Assembly (NCBI GenBank): GCA_020650975.1
Contig: JAIPMN010009207.1
Coordinates: 1-20,326 of the forward strand
Reading direction: 5' to 3'
Length of the DNA stretch: 20,326 bases
Source: Apostichopus californicus
Lineage: Eukaryota > Echinodermata > Holothuroidea > Aspidochirotida > Stichopodidae
Position 1 is the stretch's first letter, and each line of letters opens with the position of its first letter. The translations under genes were made by a program, and so were the position numbers. Below are positions 8,906-19,900 of this stretch, one piece after another. Under the pieces are notes generated by a model. The model did not search any database, had not been told where the DNA came from, and worked only from the letters and a program-made list of their open reading frames with translations.

Positions 8906-9370
8906 TTACGTCTAACGGGCAAAATGCTGTTTTGTTGGTTATTTGACCTCAGACCTGACATAAAAGTCACGCAGGCACTACAGCTCATGCCCTGGCAAGT
9001 ACCCACCGAGTTTAAAAATCATCAACCTTATTCTAATGTGGTTGGCAAAACGCATTTTTGCACAAATTTTGCCAACTTTGACCTTTGACCTCCTCTGAAC
9101 ACAGAGTTTTGGCGTTTTGCATTAAATTGTGTGCTGTTAACTTGCAGTCTGATATCCCATGTGGGTTTGTTGGTTTCAGCCATTTTGTCATTTTTGTACG
9201 CTCATCATGACCAAAATGCTGTTTTTTTTGTTTATTTGACTTTTGACCACGGAGGCACACCCACCCAAAGTCAATTGGCTTGACTCTTTAGGAGGAGTTT
9301 GTGACACACCTTTGTTCTCACACACAGACACACATTAAGTCAGACCAACCCACCAAGTTTCAGTTCAGAA
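8906..9370. repeat. Dimeric dispersed-repeat-like segment
   Basis: Sequence around 8918 (CAAAATGCTGTTTTGTTGGT, then TTATTTGACCTCAGACC) recurs about 291 bases later, near 9209 (CAAAATGCTGTTTTTTTTGT, then TTATTTGACTTTTGACC). CCCACCGAGTTT near 9001 likewise recurs as CCCACCAAGTTT near 9349. Two diverged copies in tandem fit a degenerate transposon-derived repeat. Open frames at 8867-9088 and 9033-9260 have no domain and are not called. Confidence 0.5.
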
Positions 9371-11900
9371 CCTCAGATTGTACGAGGTGGGGAGCAATTT
9401 TAGCGTCAATTTTGCAAAATATGTTTGATGGAGTACAATATCTCATCGCCAGTACACTACGTATGTGTAAGGATGAGATAATAAAGAGACTGACTTAATC
9501 AAGTAAACCACACATCAGGTCATGGAAAGAATGTAGCCAGATGTGAGAGATGCACCTTTTATTGTAAAATGAATCAATATATTGACTAATGACCTTAACC
9601 TCACATCAGATTGTGGAAAGGTTGACCGCTGATATAAACCAGGAACTGGTAACTAGAGCAGGAAAAGAAGTTCACCTAAAAGTTACCAGGGAAACAAAAT
9701 CATCTCTATGCCTTGTCTGTCTTTAATAAAGATCATCTAGAAAACTCATTGCATGATTGTGTGTTTTGTTAGAGTTACTCCTTCAGTGTGTTCAACAAGT
9801 TTACCAATCTACCTGGTATTACTCCAACTTATATTACAAATTATCAAACTAAGTCCCTCCCTCCCCAAACCCCCCTCCCCTTCACATAATTTCTTTATAT
9901 CAAGACACTTTTCCTATAATAATCTCATGGCATATGCAAAAAACCAGGTTTAACTGTTTCACTTGTTTACGTAAATTGTCTTCTTGTCATATCGACGAGT
10001 TTTTGCTTCTCATAACGTCAATCCCCATGTCCCTTCTACGCTTCCGTAGTTTCTCTTGAAACATTGACTAACTTAAATTATATGGCGCTATACAATAACT
10101 AATTGTCTACTGTCAGCCAGTATGTAAAATTCAAATAAATCGATTAAGTTGGCAGACAAATCTAATTTATCGATAGCTTCACCATTCGTTTGCCTTAGGG
10201 GTGGGGTATCTGTTTGTGTTGTGCAGGGGCAGCAGAGTCGGGGTTGGGAAGGGACACAGGCCACACGTCAACCCTTCTCCTCCCTTTGTGCACAAAACCT
10301 AGCTGTAAAATGTGGCCCTTTTCATAAATAATAAATGCCCTTTTATCAAGTCGGTGAAAAAAGTACCCCGTTTTCAATTTCCATAGATAAATGTGTCAGG
10401 TGTGCAAAGAGGATCCATTTCGCCATTTTGAGGTAACTGATGTTTGCCTCCTGAAACAAAGATACATAGGCCTACGTCGCTTACCTTCGCCTTCCTCCTC
10501 ATTCCAGATTGTCAACCGCCTCTTACGCCACCCCCAGATGTGTATTGCTAATGATCTGTTACAGAGATTCAACCCACAGTGTTATTTTACAGTACCTAAC
10601 TTGAATTACGTGAAATGTAGGGTGGCATAGAGTCTATATCTATCCGCCCGGATGTTCTCCCATCTCAGGGAAAGTGCCAAAATGCAGTTGGAGAACATCT
10701 TTCTTGATATGTTATTAATCAGTATCTGGTGTTTTGTGGCTTGCAAAATTGGGTAAATTGAGGCAATTTTAGACCCCCTTAGGCCTTTCAGGAGCAGCGC
10801 ACAAAAAGTGTTTACTACTGATGAGTAAAGAGGTTTGTTTACAAGTGGCGAAACTTCAGGCTCTGATAGCAAAAAATCTACATTGTTATAATATGGAAAT
10901 TTGATGGTGCCAAGAAAGACCAGCTTGTCAGCTATCCAGTGATGGGTAGCGTTTACTGAGCTACTGAGAACTTCTATCTAGACTTCGACACCACATTACT
11001 TTTGTTATTTAGTGTGTAAGTCAATGGGGCTTTTAATGGGCGTATGCTACCTGACTAAAATGTTTTGGACAGAGATTGTTTTATTGTACTTTATATCACC
11101 GGCATGAAAAGTAACCTAGCAACAAAGTAGGTAATTTCTAAAGCTACATTGGAGGTAAATAAATAATGCCATTTTAGAAGCTTTAATTCAATTATAATAA
11201 GATTATTTCTGAATGATCTTCCTCTTTTAATGATATTTTCCATGAGCTAACATTAAAATTTGATAGGCATCAGGCACACTAGTACTAGAATTGTATTAGG
11301 TCTAGTTATGCGAAACATTAAATTGTAAGCTACTGTACAGTACAGCAGTAGAGTGGGGCTAATCCTTAATTTTCCAACTGGTGCTAGACCTTGCGTTTGC
11401 TTTTGAGTAACTCAGTTGTTTGCCTCCTCGAATCAAAGTCACATGACCCACTTAACTGGACAGTTGAGTTTGCTGGCAGGTAGAATATGGTAATTTTGCG
11501 TATTCCCTAACTTCGCGTACTGTGTTTCAATCGCTGTACTGATAGATACTGTTGTAGCTGCTTTCATTGGTCAAATTGCAACCACTTAAACAATGCAATT
11601 TATCCTACAAAGCCTTAATGGAATGGCCAAACTTCCACAGCTAGTGAAACTAAAATCATCAATTTTGTAATTTGGATTATTTCACACATTTAGAATTACA
11701 CAGTAAACTTTCAAAGTTACGGATATTATTACATTGCAGTTAAATTCCAACCTTTGCAAGTATACTTCTTGTTATTTCTGGCTGAATCTGGTCAAACCAT
11801 CGATGGAATCACTCGCTAAAGGATCGATTTAAACAGCTGAGCAAAATCAGCAAGATTGTAATCACCACTATCCTATAAAAAATAGTATGTATGAGAGGCC
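9371..11900. other. Intergenic DNA, no gene recognised
   Basis: Short open frames on both strands (for example 9301-9498, 10149-10331, 10606-10872) show no conserved domain and no splice continuity. Notable only are a C-rich tract at 9855-9880 and a GGCGCTATACAATAA string near 10084 that resembles part of the LINE/SINE-like tail found at 19665. Confidence 0.5.
9855..9880 (-). repeat. C-tract cluster; G-quadruplex-capable on the minus strand
   Basis: CCC, T, CCC, T, CCCC, AAA, CCCCCC, T, CCCC gives at least five tracts with loops of 1-3 bases, meeting the classic G-quadruplex pattern on the minus strand (i-motif on the plus strand). Confidence 0.7.
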
Positions 11901-11903
11901 TAG

Positions 11904-11925
11904 TGGGGGTGGGGTGGGGGGGGGG
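11904..11925 (+). repeat. G-tract cluster; G-quadruplex-capable on the plus strand
   Basis: G5, T, G4, T, then a run of ten G. It easily gives four G-tracts with single-base loops. It sits about 1.8 kb upstream of the DHX36 start and at the left edge of the ~120-bp repeat. Confidence 0.75.
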
Positions 11926-12400
11926 ACAAGCCCCCTGGAGTGTGCCATGTATTTAGATATTTCTTGTTGCAAGTTTAACACACATATGAAAGGAATTCAG
12001 TTTCTCTGGAATGCTTTTAAAAATTCCTCATGGAGGTCCAGGGGCAGAACCTCCAGAAACACAGCATATTTAGATATTTCTTAATCTCTTGTAGCCAGTT
12101 TAAAACTCAAAAATACATAGGAGATATCTAGAGGAATTCAATTTTCTTGAATATCCCCCATGGGGGTTCATGGGACAAAGCTCCTGGAAGCTGCAGTATT
12201 TTCAGATGATTAAAGCATAAAATCACACATCAGGATTGAGAGGAATTGTAGTTCTCTGGGATGTATTCCAAGTCCTGGTTACAATCCTAGGCACCTCAGC
12301 TGCAGTGTTTGTAAATATTCTTGTTCTCTTGAAGCAATTTCTTAAAGTGCAGATCATATTTCTGAGAGGACTTCAATTTCAGAGGAATGTACTGTACTGT
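11905..12400. repeat. Degenerate ~110-130 bp tandem repeat, about four copies
   Basis: A recurring order of blocks is visible: a GGxCCAxGGGxxxxxxCTCC-like block, GCAGTATTT-like, AGATATTTCTT-like, GAGGAATTCAATTTCT-like and GGAATG-like. The TATTTAGATATTTCTT block starts at 11950 and 12067, and weaker versions at 12197 and 12306. Copies are heavily diverged. Open frames at 11887-12084 and 12236-12448 are by-products. Confidence 0.6.
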
Positions 12401-12822
12401 ATAATTACAAAGGCCCATCCAGCTTGGGCTTTAATCTCTATGGACTAGATGTGTGTATTAAGTGCACATGACATGTCTACTGTAAATTACTATAGGCCCA
12501 CAGTGTAAATCATAAACTGAGAGCATAAACTAATGAAAAAAAAAGAACTTAAATACTATTGTTCAAAGTTGTAGCTGAAATTTCTGCATGAACAGTATTA
12601 CCTACGTGTTCCATTTCCGGGCTAATCTTTCTGTGGCCCAATTTTGTAAGGTCATGTTAAGACTGTCACACTCATAATAATGTTTAGTAATTAATACTGA
12701 ACTTTATTCTTTTAAGATTCTTCTAGTGTGTGTTCAAGTGGGGAGTTGGTAATAACCATTAACTGAGCTTTCATTGTAGCCTTCAGTAAAACTAGTTTAA
12801 TATAAGGTTGCTGTTTTCACAT

Positions 12823-13110
12823 TGGTGCTGTGGCTGAGTGGATAAAGGTGGTGGCATTTGAAGTAATGAGGCTTAACAATCGGGAGGTTCCAGGTTGGAT
12901 CCCAGGTCGGGGCAAAGTAAGGTGGATTTTTTAACCAAGAGCAATTTATGGTTTTCCCATCTGAACTGAAATGAGTTTCTAAATTGGAAAGATTCCAAAT
13001 TTGAGTAAAACTGTTGAATTGGAAGCCACCCGACATGAAAGTTGTGATCCATAGGCCTAAGAGGAGGCTTCTCCTGCATTCGTAGCCACTTACACACATA
13101 AAAATAACTG
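12823..13110 (+). mobile_element. tRNA-derived SINE (head clear, body end uncertain)
   Basis: TGGCTGAGTGG at 12831-12841 is a good Pol III A box and GGTTGGATCCC at 12893-12903 is a near-consensus B box 62 bases later. The order and the long variable region between them resemble a class II (Leu/Ser-type) tRNA. The presumed acceptor arms (GGTGCTG and the bases after the B box) do not pair, so this is a tRNA-related SINE head rather than a working tRNA gene. The body continues to roughly 13100; no clear tail or target duplication was found. The minus-strand open frames at 12797-13138 are shadows. Confidence 0.6.
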
Positions 13111-13629
13111 TCTGATTAATTATGGTTACATTGATCAAAAGCTTCTTCTTTTAAACTCTTTGATAAATTTCTGTAAATGCAACAGTACTTTCAATAGTAA
13201 TACAGCATTGCAGTTGCATGTTCCTGTACAGTGATGCTTATATGCTGTATAAGCCTGTCACATCTATGGTTCTTTGCTTTAAGTCTTTACACAAAAAATT
13301 ACATGATGGAGAATGAAACATAGTACTAGTTATATGTCAAAAAAAATCCCTACAATATTGATGTTTGCTAAACAAACACTTGAGGTAGAGTACATGTGTT
13401 TATACTGCATAACCCGTGGGTGTTATTTGGAGCCAGAAGAACGATGTTGAGTAAGTACAACATTTAACTACACTGTAAATCATTTATTAGTCTCTCTCCG
13501 TTGATGATATATCTGTATTCCACATACATGGGTCTGTGTCATTGTCAAGTTATAATGTTTAAACGTTTCATGTCTACTGTATTGAGTTTTGTTGAATAAT
13601 TTGCAATGTTGTAATTGTTTAATTTACAG
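13111..13629. other. DHX36 upstream region
   Basis: AT-rich, with no CpG-rich stretch, clear TATA box or initiator found. If the DHX36 5' UTR is spliced at 13629, this region is partly intron and the promoter is further left. Confidence 0.4.
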
Positions 13630-13682
13630 AATAAGAAACATTACCTATTGTATATATACTGTAGCTACAGAAAGAAAAAGCA
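13630..13682 (+). other. DHX36: DHX36 5' UTR segment, possible acceptor at its left edge
   Basis: TTGTTTAATTTACAG ends at 13629 and looks like a 3' splice site, so the ATG exon may begin at 13630 with an upstream non-coding exon. An in-frame TAG at 13662-13664 shows that the coding frame cannot extend upstream, which supports the ATG at 13683. Splicing here is inferred. Confidence 0.4.
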
Positions 13683-13934
13683 ATGTCCAGAAGAGGAGGC
13701 CCCTACAGAGGACGTGGAAGGGGGCGTGGAAGGGGGCATGGATTTGGAAAAGGTTGGGCTGAAGGAGCAGATGGTAGTGAAGGTGAGGACAGAGGAGGTA
13801 GAGGGAGTAGAGGGGCAGGATGGAGTAGAGGAGGAAACAGAGGGCACCATCCAGCTGGACTGAAAGGAGCACAGATTGGACTGTGGTACAGACAGCAGTC
13901 AATGGGAAAGAAGAAGGCAAGAGAAATTAACCAG
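13683..13934 (+). CDS. DHX36: DHX36 exon 1: RG-rich tail and G-quadruplex recognition motif
   Basis: 84 codons from ATG to INQ, donor GT at 13935, phase 0. Residues 9-20 are RG repeats. Residues 56-73 match the DHX36-specific motif, with conserved H-P-x-x-L-K-G-x-x-I-G-x-W-Y. The exon's own coding strand is G-rich (GGAAGGGGGCGTGGAAGGGG near 13718), so the mRNA could itself fold a G-quadruplex. Two long antisense open frames here are shadows of the repetitive codons. Confidence 0.95.
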
Positions 13935-16900
13935 GTTCGTTAATTTATGTTATTGTTAGAACAAATCATTGTCGAGATGCATGCATGGTAAAACTTGAAA
14001 ACTGTGTATAATTTAGATTTGAATCCTTGAACAGTCAGTGGTTAAAGGCCTTGGGCAGGGTTGGCTAGCAAAGGTGGGGGGGGGGGAGTAGGGGAAACAC
14101 TCCAATAGTCTTGATATTAACATAGCAAACCAATTCTATAATTAGCAGCATGTTAGTACTGTACCTTAAAGCCAGGCAGATCTGTGAAATCCAGGTAACC
14201 AAGGTAACCACTCTACAAAATCTGTGTTTCTTGTTTTTATCTGCTGTCACCGTTCAGAAATGTTTTTTTAACAAGTACTGACATGCTTGATCACAACTGT
14301 ACCTCAAACTTTTATGTGTTTACGACAGTGTGCAGTGTTTGGGAGTTTCACTAAATACAAAATTATTTGCATTTCATGTTCTTTCTTTTTAATACCTTGA
14401 TACTTTGTAATTTACGAATATGATTCATGCATTTTATACTTGATCAGTAATCAGTCGAGACTAATGTAATAAAGTATATCAATATCGCTATATACATTTC
14501 TTCTCACTGTAGAGAGCTGTAGTACAAATGAACACCCAACAAGTATCTGACATTAGCCAACTATTGCATGAAGTGAAAACAGAAGAAAATCAACAGACCA
14601 CAGCTGCTGCCTCTCAAGGGGCGTCTGTGTCTTCATGGAGAGGTAAAGTAAAATGCCATGCGTTAGTAGTATTAAACCATCTTATGATGAGTATACAACA
14701 CCTGCAAAACTATAGGAAAGATGTAGAAATATAAATTTATTATTTATAGACTGACTTGAATTAAATCAATTTGTCAAAATAGGCTGCTAAAAATGACCCG
14801 AATGTATCAAACCGGAAGGCACCATATCTTGAATTTAATGTTGCTGAAATTCATTACATACAGTGCATTAATAAAGCTACCAACCTGAGCTCAAGCATGT
14901 GTTGCCAGGTACAGCATGTTGTTATTACTGTAGATGTGTTGGAACTTGGTAATGTGCTACTGTCCTCACTACAGAAGGAGAGAGACTTTTGAAATGTTTT
15001 TGGCACTATATGTTGATTTACACACCATAGTCATGTTGTGGGAATGTGTTTTGTTTTACAAACCACGGGAGATTTAGAAACTTGTGTGCTGTTTGCACAG
15101 TAATTCCACAATAGGAAATGTTAGAAAGTTTGTGCTGTTTTACGCTCTACACGTATTGTTTTTGGAATGCCTGTGTTTTACACACTGCATGAGCTGTCGT
15201 TGGACTTGGTGTGCTGTTTTACACAGTACCGGAAGATTTGGAATGTTTGTGCTGTTTTACAAACAACAAGAGATGATGTTGTAGTGTGTGCTGTTTTGCA
15301 CACTACCAGGGGATTTGGAATGTGTGTGCTGTTTTGCACACTGACTGGAGGATAAAGGGCCACACTGGCCTGACTACCAGACTGGTAGACATTTGTGCAT
15401 GCTGCTTCACAGCAGGAAAACTTGAATTTGAAGGAACAGTTAATATCTTCAACAATATAATTGCTCACAATCGTAAACAAAAGGGAAAATTGTTCACAAA
15501 TCCATCTCGCTTATTAATCTCCTGTGAAAAGATATTACAATACTGTTTTGTGGTTTTAGTTTAATGTTTTCTGATCCTCTTTCCTATATCTGCAGCTAAA
15601 GGAAGGATAACAGAACGAGTCCGAGTCTTTTACACGTGTAATCTTGAGAGGAGGGAGAGCTTGGACGACATCCTGAAGGAAGAAATGGAAGAAAAGAACA
15701 AAGTCAATAGCAGATTTCAAGAAATGCAGAAATTTAGGAGGAAACTCCCATCGTATAAGATGAAGGAGGTACTGCAGTAGTTAACTGAGTTAACAGACCT
15801 CAATAGGCTTTAACCTAATTTTATCTAACCCATTGTATAAGATGAAGGAGGCATTGCAGTGGTTAGTTCCATTAATGGACCTCAATAGATTTCAACCTAA
15901 TCTGCTACATCGAAAATTTCGACACAAAGGCCTAGATTCGCACCACTTTACTTCAAAGCAGTTTTACCTTTGGGAGGCTTGATAATAAATACATCCTAGT
16001 AAGTATGAGGATTTTATTAGTTATAGTAGGAGAAAATTTGTAAGGAGGTGTAACATGGGTATTTGATGTTATTGATAGAACCCAACTAAAACTGTTGAGC
16101 TTTGGCTACTCATTGGTAAGGAAAAAATGTGGCAGAGCATGGGTGTGGCATGGGTGTGGCATGGGGTTGGGAGATTATGGCAACATACATTTCTATGGTT
16201 TACAGACAAAAAGTGAACAAAGTTTGAGATTTCTTTCTTTATTTTCCTCAAAGAAATTAACTGAGCTCATCAGCTCCAACCAGGTGGTGGTCATTTCTGG
16301 TGAAACAGGCTGTGGTAAAACAACTCAGGTACGTTGATAAAAATCTTAAGTTAAATTATGTCCAAGGGGTAGTGTTCAATAAATATTGTTTGTACATCAG
16401 GGAATCATTGAAAACTAACAGAGGTTATGTTGACTAAAATTTCAAATTTAGAGGTTGAAGTTATGGTAGGTTCATGATGTGATGTGAAGGATTTATAGTG
16501 TAAACAGTATACCAACTGTGGGTACCAGAGATATAGGTCTTTTAGTTCCATACTTGAAAAATACTTCATGCATGAATTTCTAGTCATGTTTCAAACCAAA
16601 CAATGTGTGTTTCTTGCAATTCTATTCGATGTCTTATAGAGATGTTATCACTAGAAGTGTGATTTGGGTTTCTGGATTGATTGTTTACCCTGAATTTGTC
16701 TATCAATGTAGACAAGTAATGTTACACAATGCTCAAAACTTGTGAGCATGTCTGAAGGGAAGTGAAACATAACAGTTAGAGGGCCTGACGTTTCTATCCT
16801 AGCGTGATCTACTTCGGAAGCCATCCAAAAGAGCCTTTGACGAAGATTCTGCTAAGATGGAAATGTCAGGAGGCCTACTATTGTAATTTATTGACCTACA

Positions 16901-19900
16901 TATACTGTTTGCTTTAGATAAGAAGGTTTGATGACAGTGCTTTTTCTCTCCTCGATGACAGAAAATTATTAAAACTGATCAAGTGGTTCCATTGCTGTAT
17001 CAGTGAAAATTGACAATTGGACACTATTGGAAGTAGATAGAAGTTTCTTCAAGATCATGCAAAAAATCATGCAACAGTGATAATAAAATAAACCTTAATG
17101 AATTTAACAGCAAATATGAAATGAAGGATAAAGAAATTTACTGGAAAGGAGACAAAAGCTGATTGGTTTATGTTGCAGCAAGCTTTGCATCAGCAAACTC
17201 TTCTACAATTTTACTGTAAATCTTTTAAATTTTCATGTGGGATAATTCTTTTCTTTAGGTTCCACAATTTATTTTAGATGATTACATTTCCAAAGGTCAA
17301 GGGTCACTCTGTCGAGTAGTATGTACGCAACCAAGGAGGATCAGTGCTATATCAGTAAGTAAACATGAAAATAAAGAGAGACCAGAGTAGTTTGATATTT
17401 TCTGTAAACATACAAAAAAAGGCAGAGAGACCAGAGTTGTTTTATGGTTTCTATAAATAAACTATGACTAATGAAAGTTTTACACCAAAGTATTTCCCTG
17501 GTTTGAATCCTTTTTCTAGCCGAAGTTTGCTCTTTTCAAATAGTTTCTAATTTCCCTGTTAGTTTTACGTTCTGGATTGTTCATATCTGTGTTTTCCATA
17601 AAGGCCAATATCCTGTTGAAATCATTTCCCTGCTGTTTCTGGATTTTATCATTGTATTGTTTCATTTCTAGTTATAAATAGGATTTCAACCTTGTAAGAG
17701 TCACTTCATTCTAATAGTAGTATTCCTCAAATGAATGATTTGTCTCTGCTACTATGGTTCCTGTTGTCTCCTCTGGTAGGTCGCTGAAAGAGTCGCTGAT
17801 GAGAGGGGTGAACCGTGTGGGCAGGAGAGGAGTACTGGTTACCAGATCAGATTGGAACACAAGTTTCCCAGGGTCCAAGGATCCATCTTGTATTGTACGA
17901 CAGGAATCTTACTAAAGTGGATGGAATCAGATAGGTAAAGGGAAAAGTGTTTGTGTTCAGAGAATTACATTCTGGGTAAAGTTTTGAGTCCAAAAGCTGA
18001 ATGGGAGGAGTTAGGAGGTTGTTTATGGGTGGAAGAGGGTCAAGCTAGTGGTCAGAGGAGCGACAGACAAGGGCATAACATAATAAGGTAAGAATGGTAA
18101 TAATAGGAGTAAGGAGTTTCTTAAGTTCCAGATCTTGTTTTACAAGAGGGGTTTTACTTATAACCACAAAGTGCATATAGAGATTGCTCTTCAAACTTAA
18201 TTTTTGCTGAAATTGAGCAACTATCAACCTAAAGAGACCAAAATGTGTCCATATTTTTAACTTTACCGAGTCCATCAGAAGGCTGTGTTGTGCAAATGCG
18301 TTGTTGTGTACACTCTTGTTTTGGTCCGCTCAGAACAAAGTCAGAATAAAGCTATGTATGATGATATGTTTGCAATTCTCGAATGAAATTCAACTGGGTA
18401 AATCATTTTTGGTAATATGCTATATCCAGTGTTGGCAGTATTCCGTGTTTATTTTCTGGAGTATTACTGTCTTTTGTTATCATTGCCAAACAGCTTACTG
18501 AATTCTGTATCACATGTGGTGCTTGACGAGATCCACGAACGAGACATCTTGAGTGACTTCATCCTCATCATCTTAAAGAATATTCTCAAAACAAGGTAAG
18601 AATTATCCGGGAACTGGACAAGAATATTGATATTTTCTTCCCTTTCAACAGGGTTTGTGAATTTAAAATTTTGCTTAATTTATTACTGGAGATTTCATCC
18701 AGTTCAACCTTTCATTAACTATGCACTAATCATTCCCCCTGGTTTAACTTTATGGTGTGTTTCTATGTGTGTCTGGGCCCTTGGATTGTAAGTTCAGTAA
18801 CTTAAAACACTACATTGTAATTGAAATTCATAGTTTGTTGATTGTGCAATAGGACTTGATCAGTATACTTTTTGAAATATTAATATTATTTCATTATTTT
18901 TACTTTGTTTTGTTTTTATTCTTCCCAAATGATTTTCTATTTTTCACCAGGAAATCTCTCAAGTTAATTTTGATGAGTGCTACCCTAAATGCTGAGATGT
19001 TTTCAGAGTACTTTGACAATTGTCCGATGATCAACATTCCAGGCTTTACATTCCCTGTGACAGAGTTTTGGGTTGAAGATGTCTTCACCATGATAGAGTA
19101 AAGCTGATTGTTCACTTCACTTCTTAACTGAATAAACTGATATAAAGACTACATTTTAATAAGTTCTTATGGTATAGACAATAAACAACATCACATTATT
19201 TTAACTTATTACAGATTTCCTGAATCTATTAAAGTACTGTCTGTGTTTATTTTTAAAACATAATGGCATTGTTAGGTGTAACCCTGTATTCACACATATT
19301 TTCACTCTAGCTTTATTCTTGTTGGTCCTTGAAGTTTAATCTGCAGTGTTTTATTTAATTTTTTGGTCTAATTGAATGACAGTACAACAAGAATCTCTAA
19401 GTGACCATGAATGTCTATAACTCAAAACATATTTATTTCCTGGCTAATCACTTATTTACTCAATTTTTCAAATTTTCAATATTTGTATTCATTATATTTC
19501 ATATTTTTGAATTTTCGTTTAGATTTTATATAGCATTTTGCATTTTCTATTTTTCTCTTTGATTTTCATAACAATTGTATATTTTTGTACATTCATCTAG
19601 TATATTTTTCTACGCCATTTGATATCTTATTTTCTTATGAATGGTTTAATCTTTCTTTGTATTTTGTTGTAAAGCGCTACCGAAAACTTTGTTGGGGTTG
19701 CGCTATATGAAATTCAATAAATAATACTAATAATAATAAATATAATGAGAATTGCAGGATATCATACACACGTAAAGCTCTAATGAGTGAGTTTACTAAG
19801 AAAACTGTTAATTTGCCATCAGCTCTGTGAACAAAACAGCTGATCAAAGAATGTTTACATCACATGGATACTAACCAATCAAACAACCAATAAACATAAT

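Noticed and set aside
12831..12903. A working tRNA gene
   Set aside because: A and B boxes are present but the 5' GGTGCTG does not pair with the sequence after the B box and no convincing anticodon stem forms; a SINE head explains it better.
12797..13138. Minus-strand protein genes
   Set aside because: They overlap the SINE head and body and show no domain or splice continuity.
13645..13920. Antisense protein opposite DHX36 exon 1
   Set aside because: The open frames arise because the RG/Gly codons read as Pro/Ser/Leu-rich codons on the other strand; the sense exon matches DHX36 residue by residue at its specific motif.
15084..15564. Cys-rich small proteins in overlapping frames
   Set aside because: Their Cys/Leu/Phe composition comes from the TGTGTGCTGTTTT repeat read in different frames; they lie in a DHX36 intron.
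19098..19101. Premature stop (TAA) ending DHX36 after MIE
   Set aside because: It falls inside the donor GTAAAG; the phase-2 junction to 20057 restores a frame with the expected charged linker.
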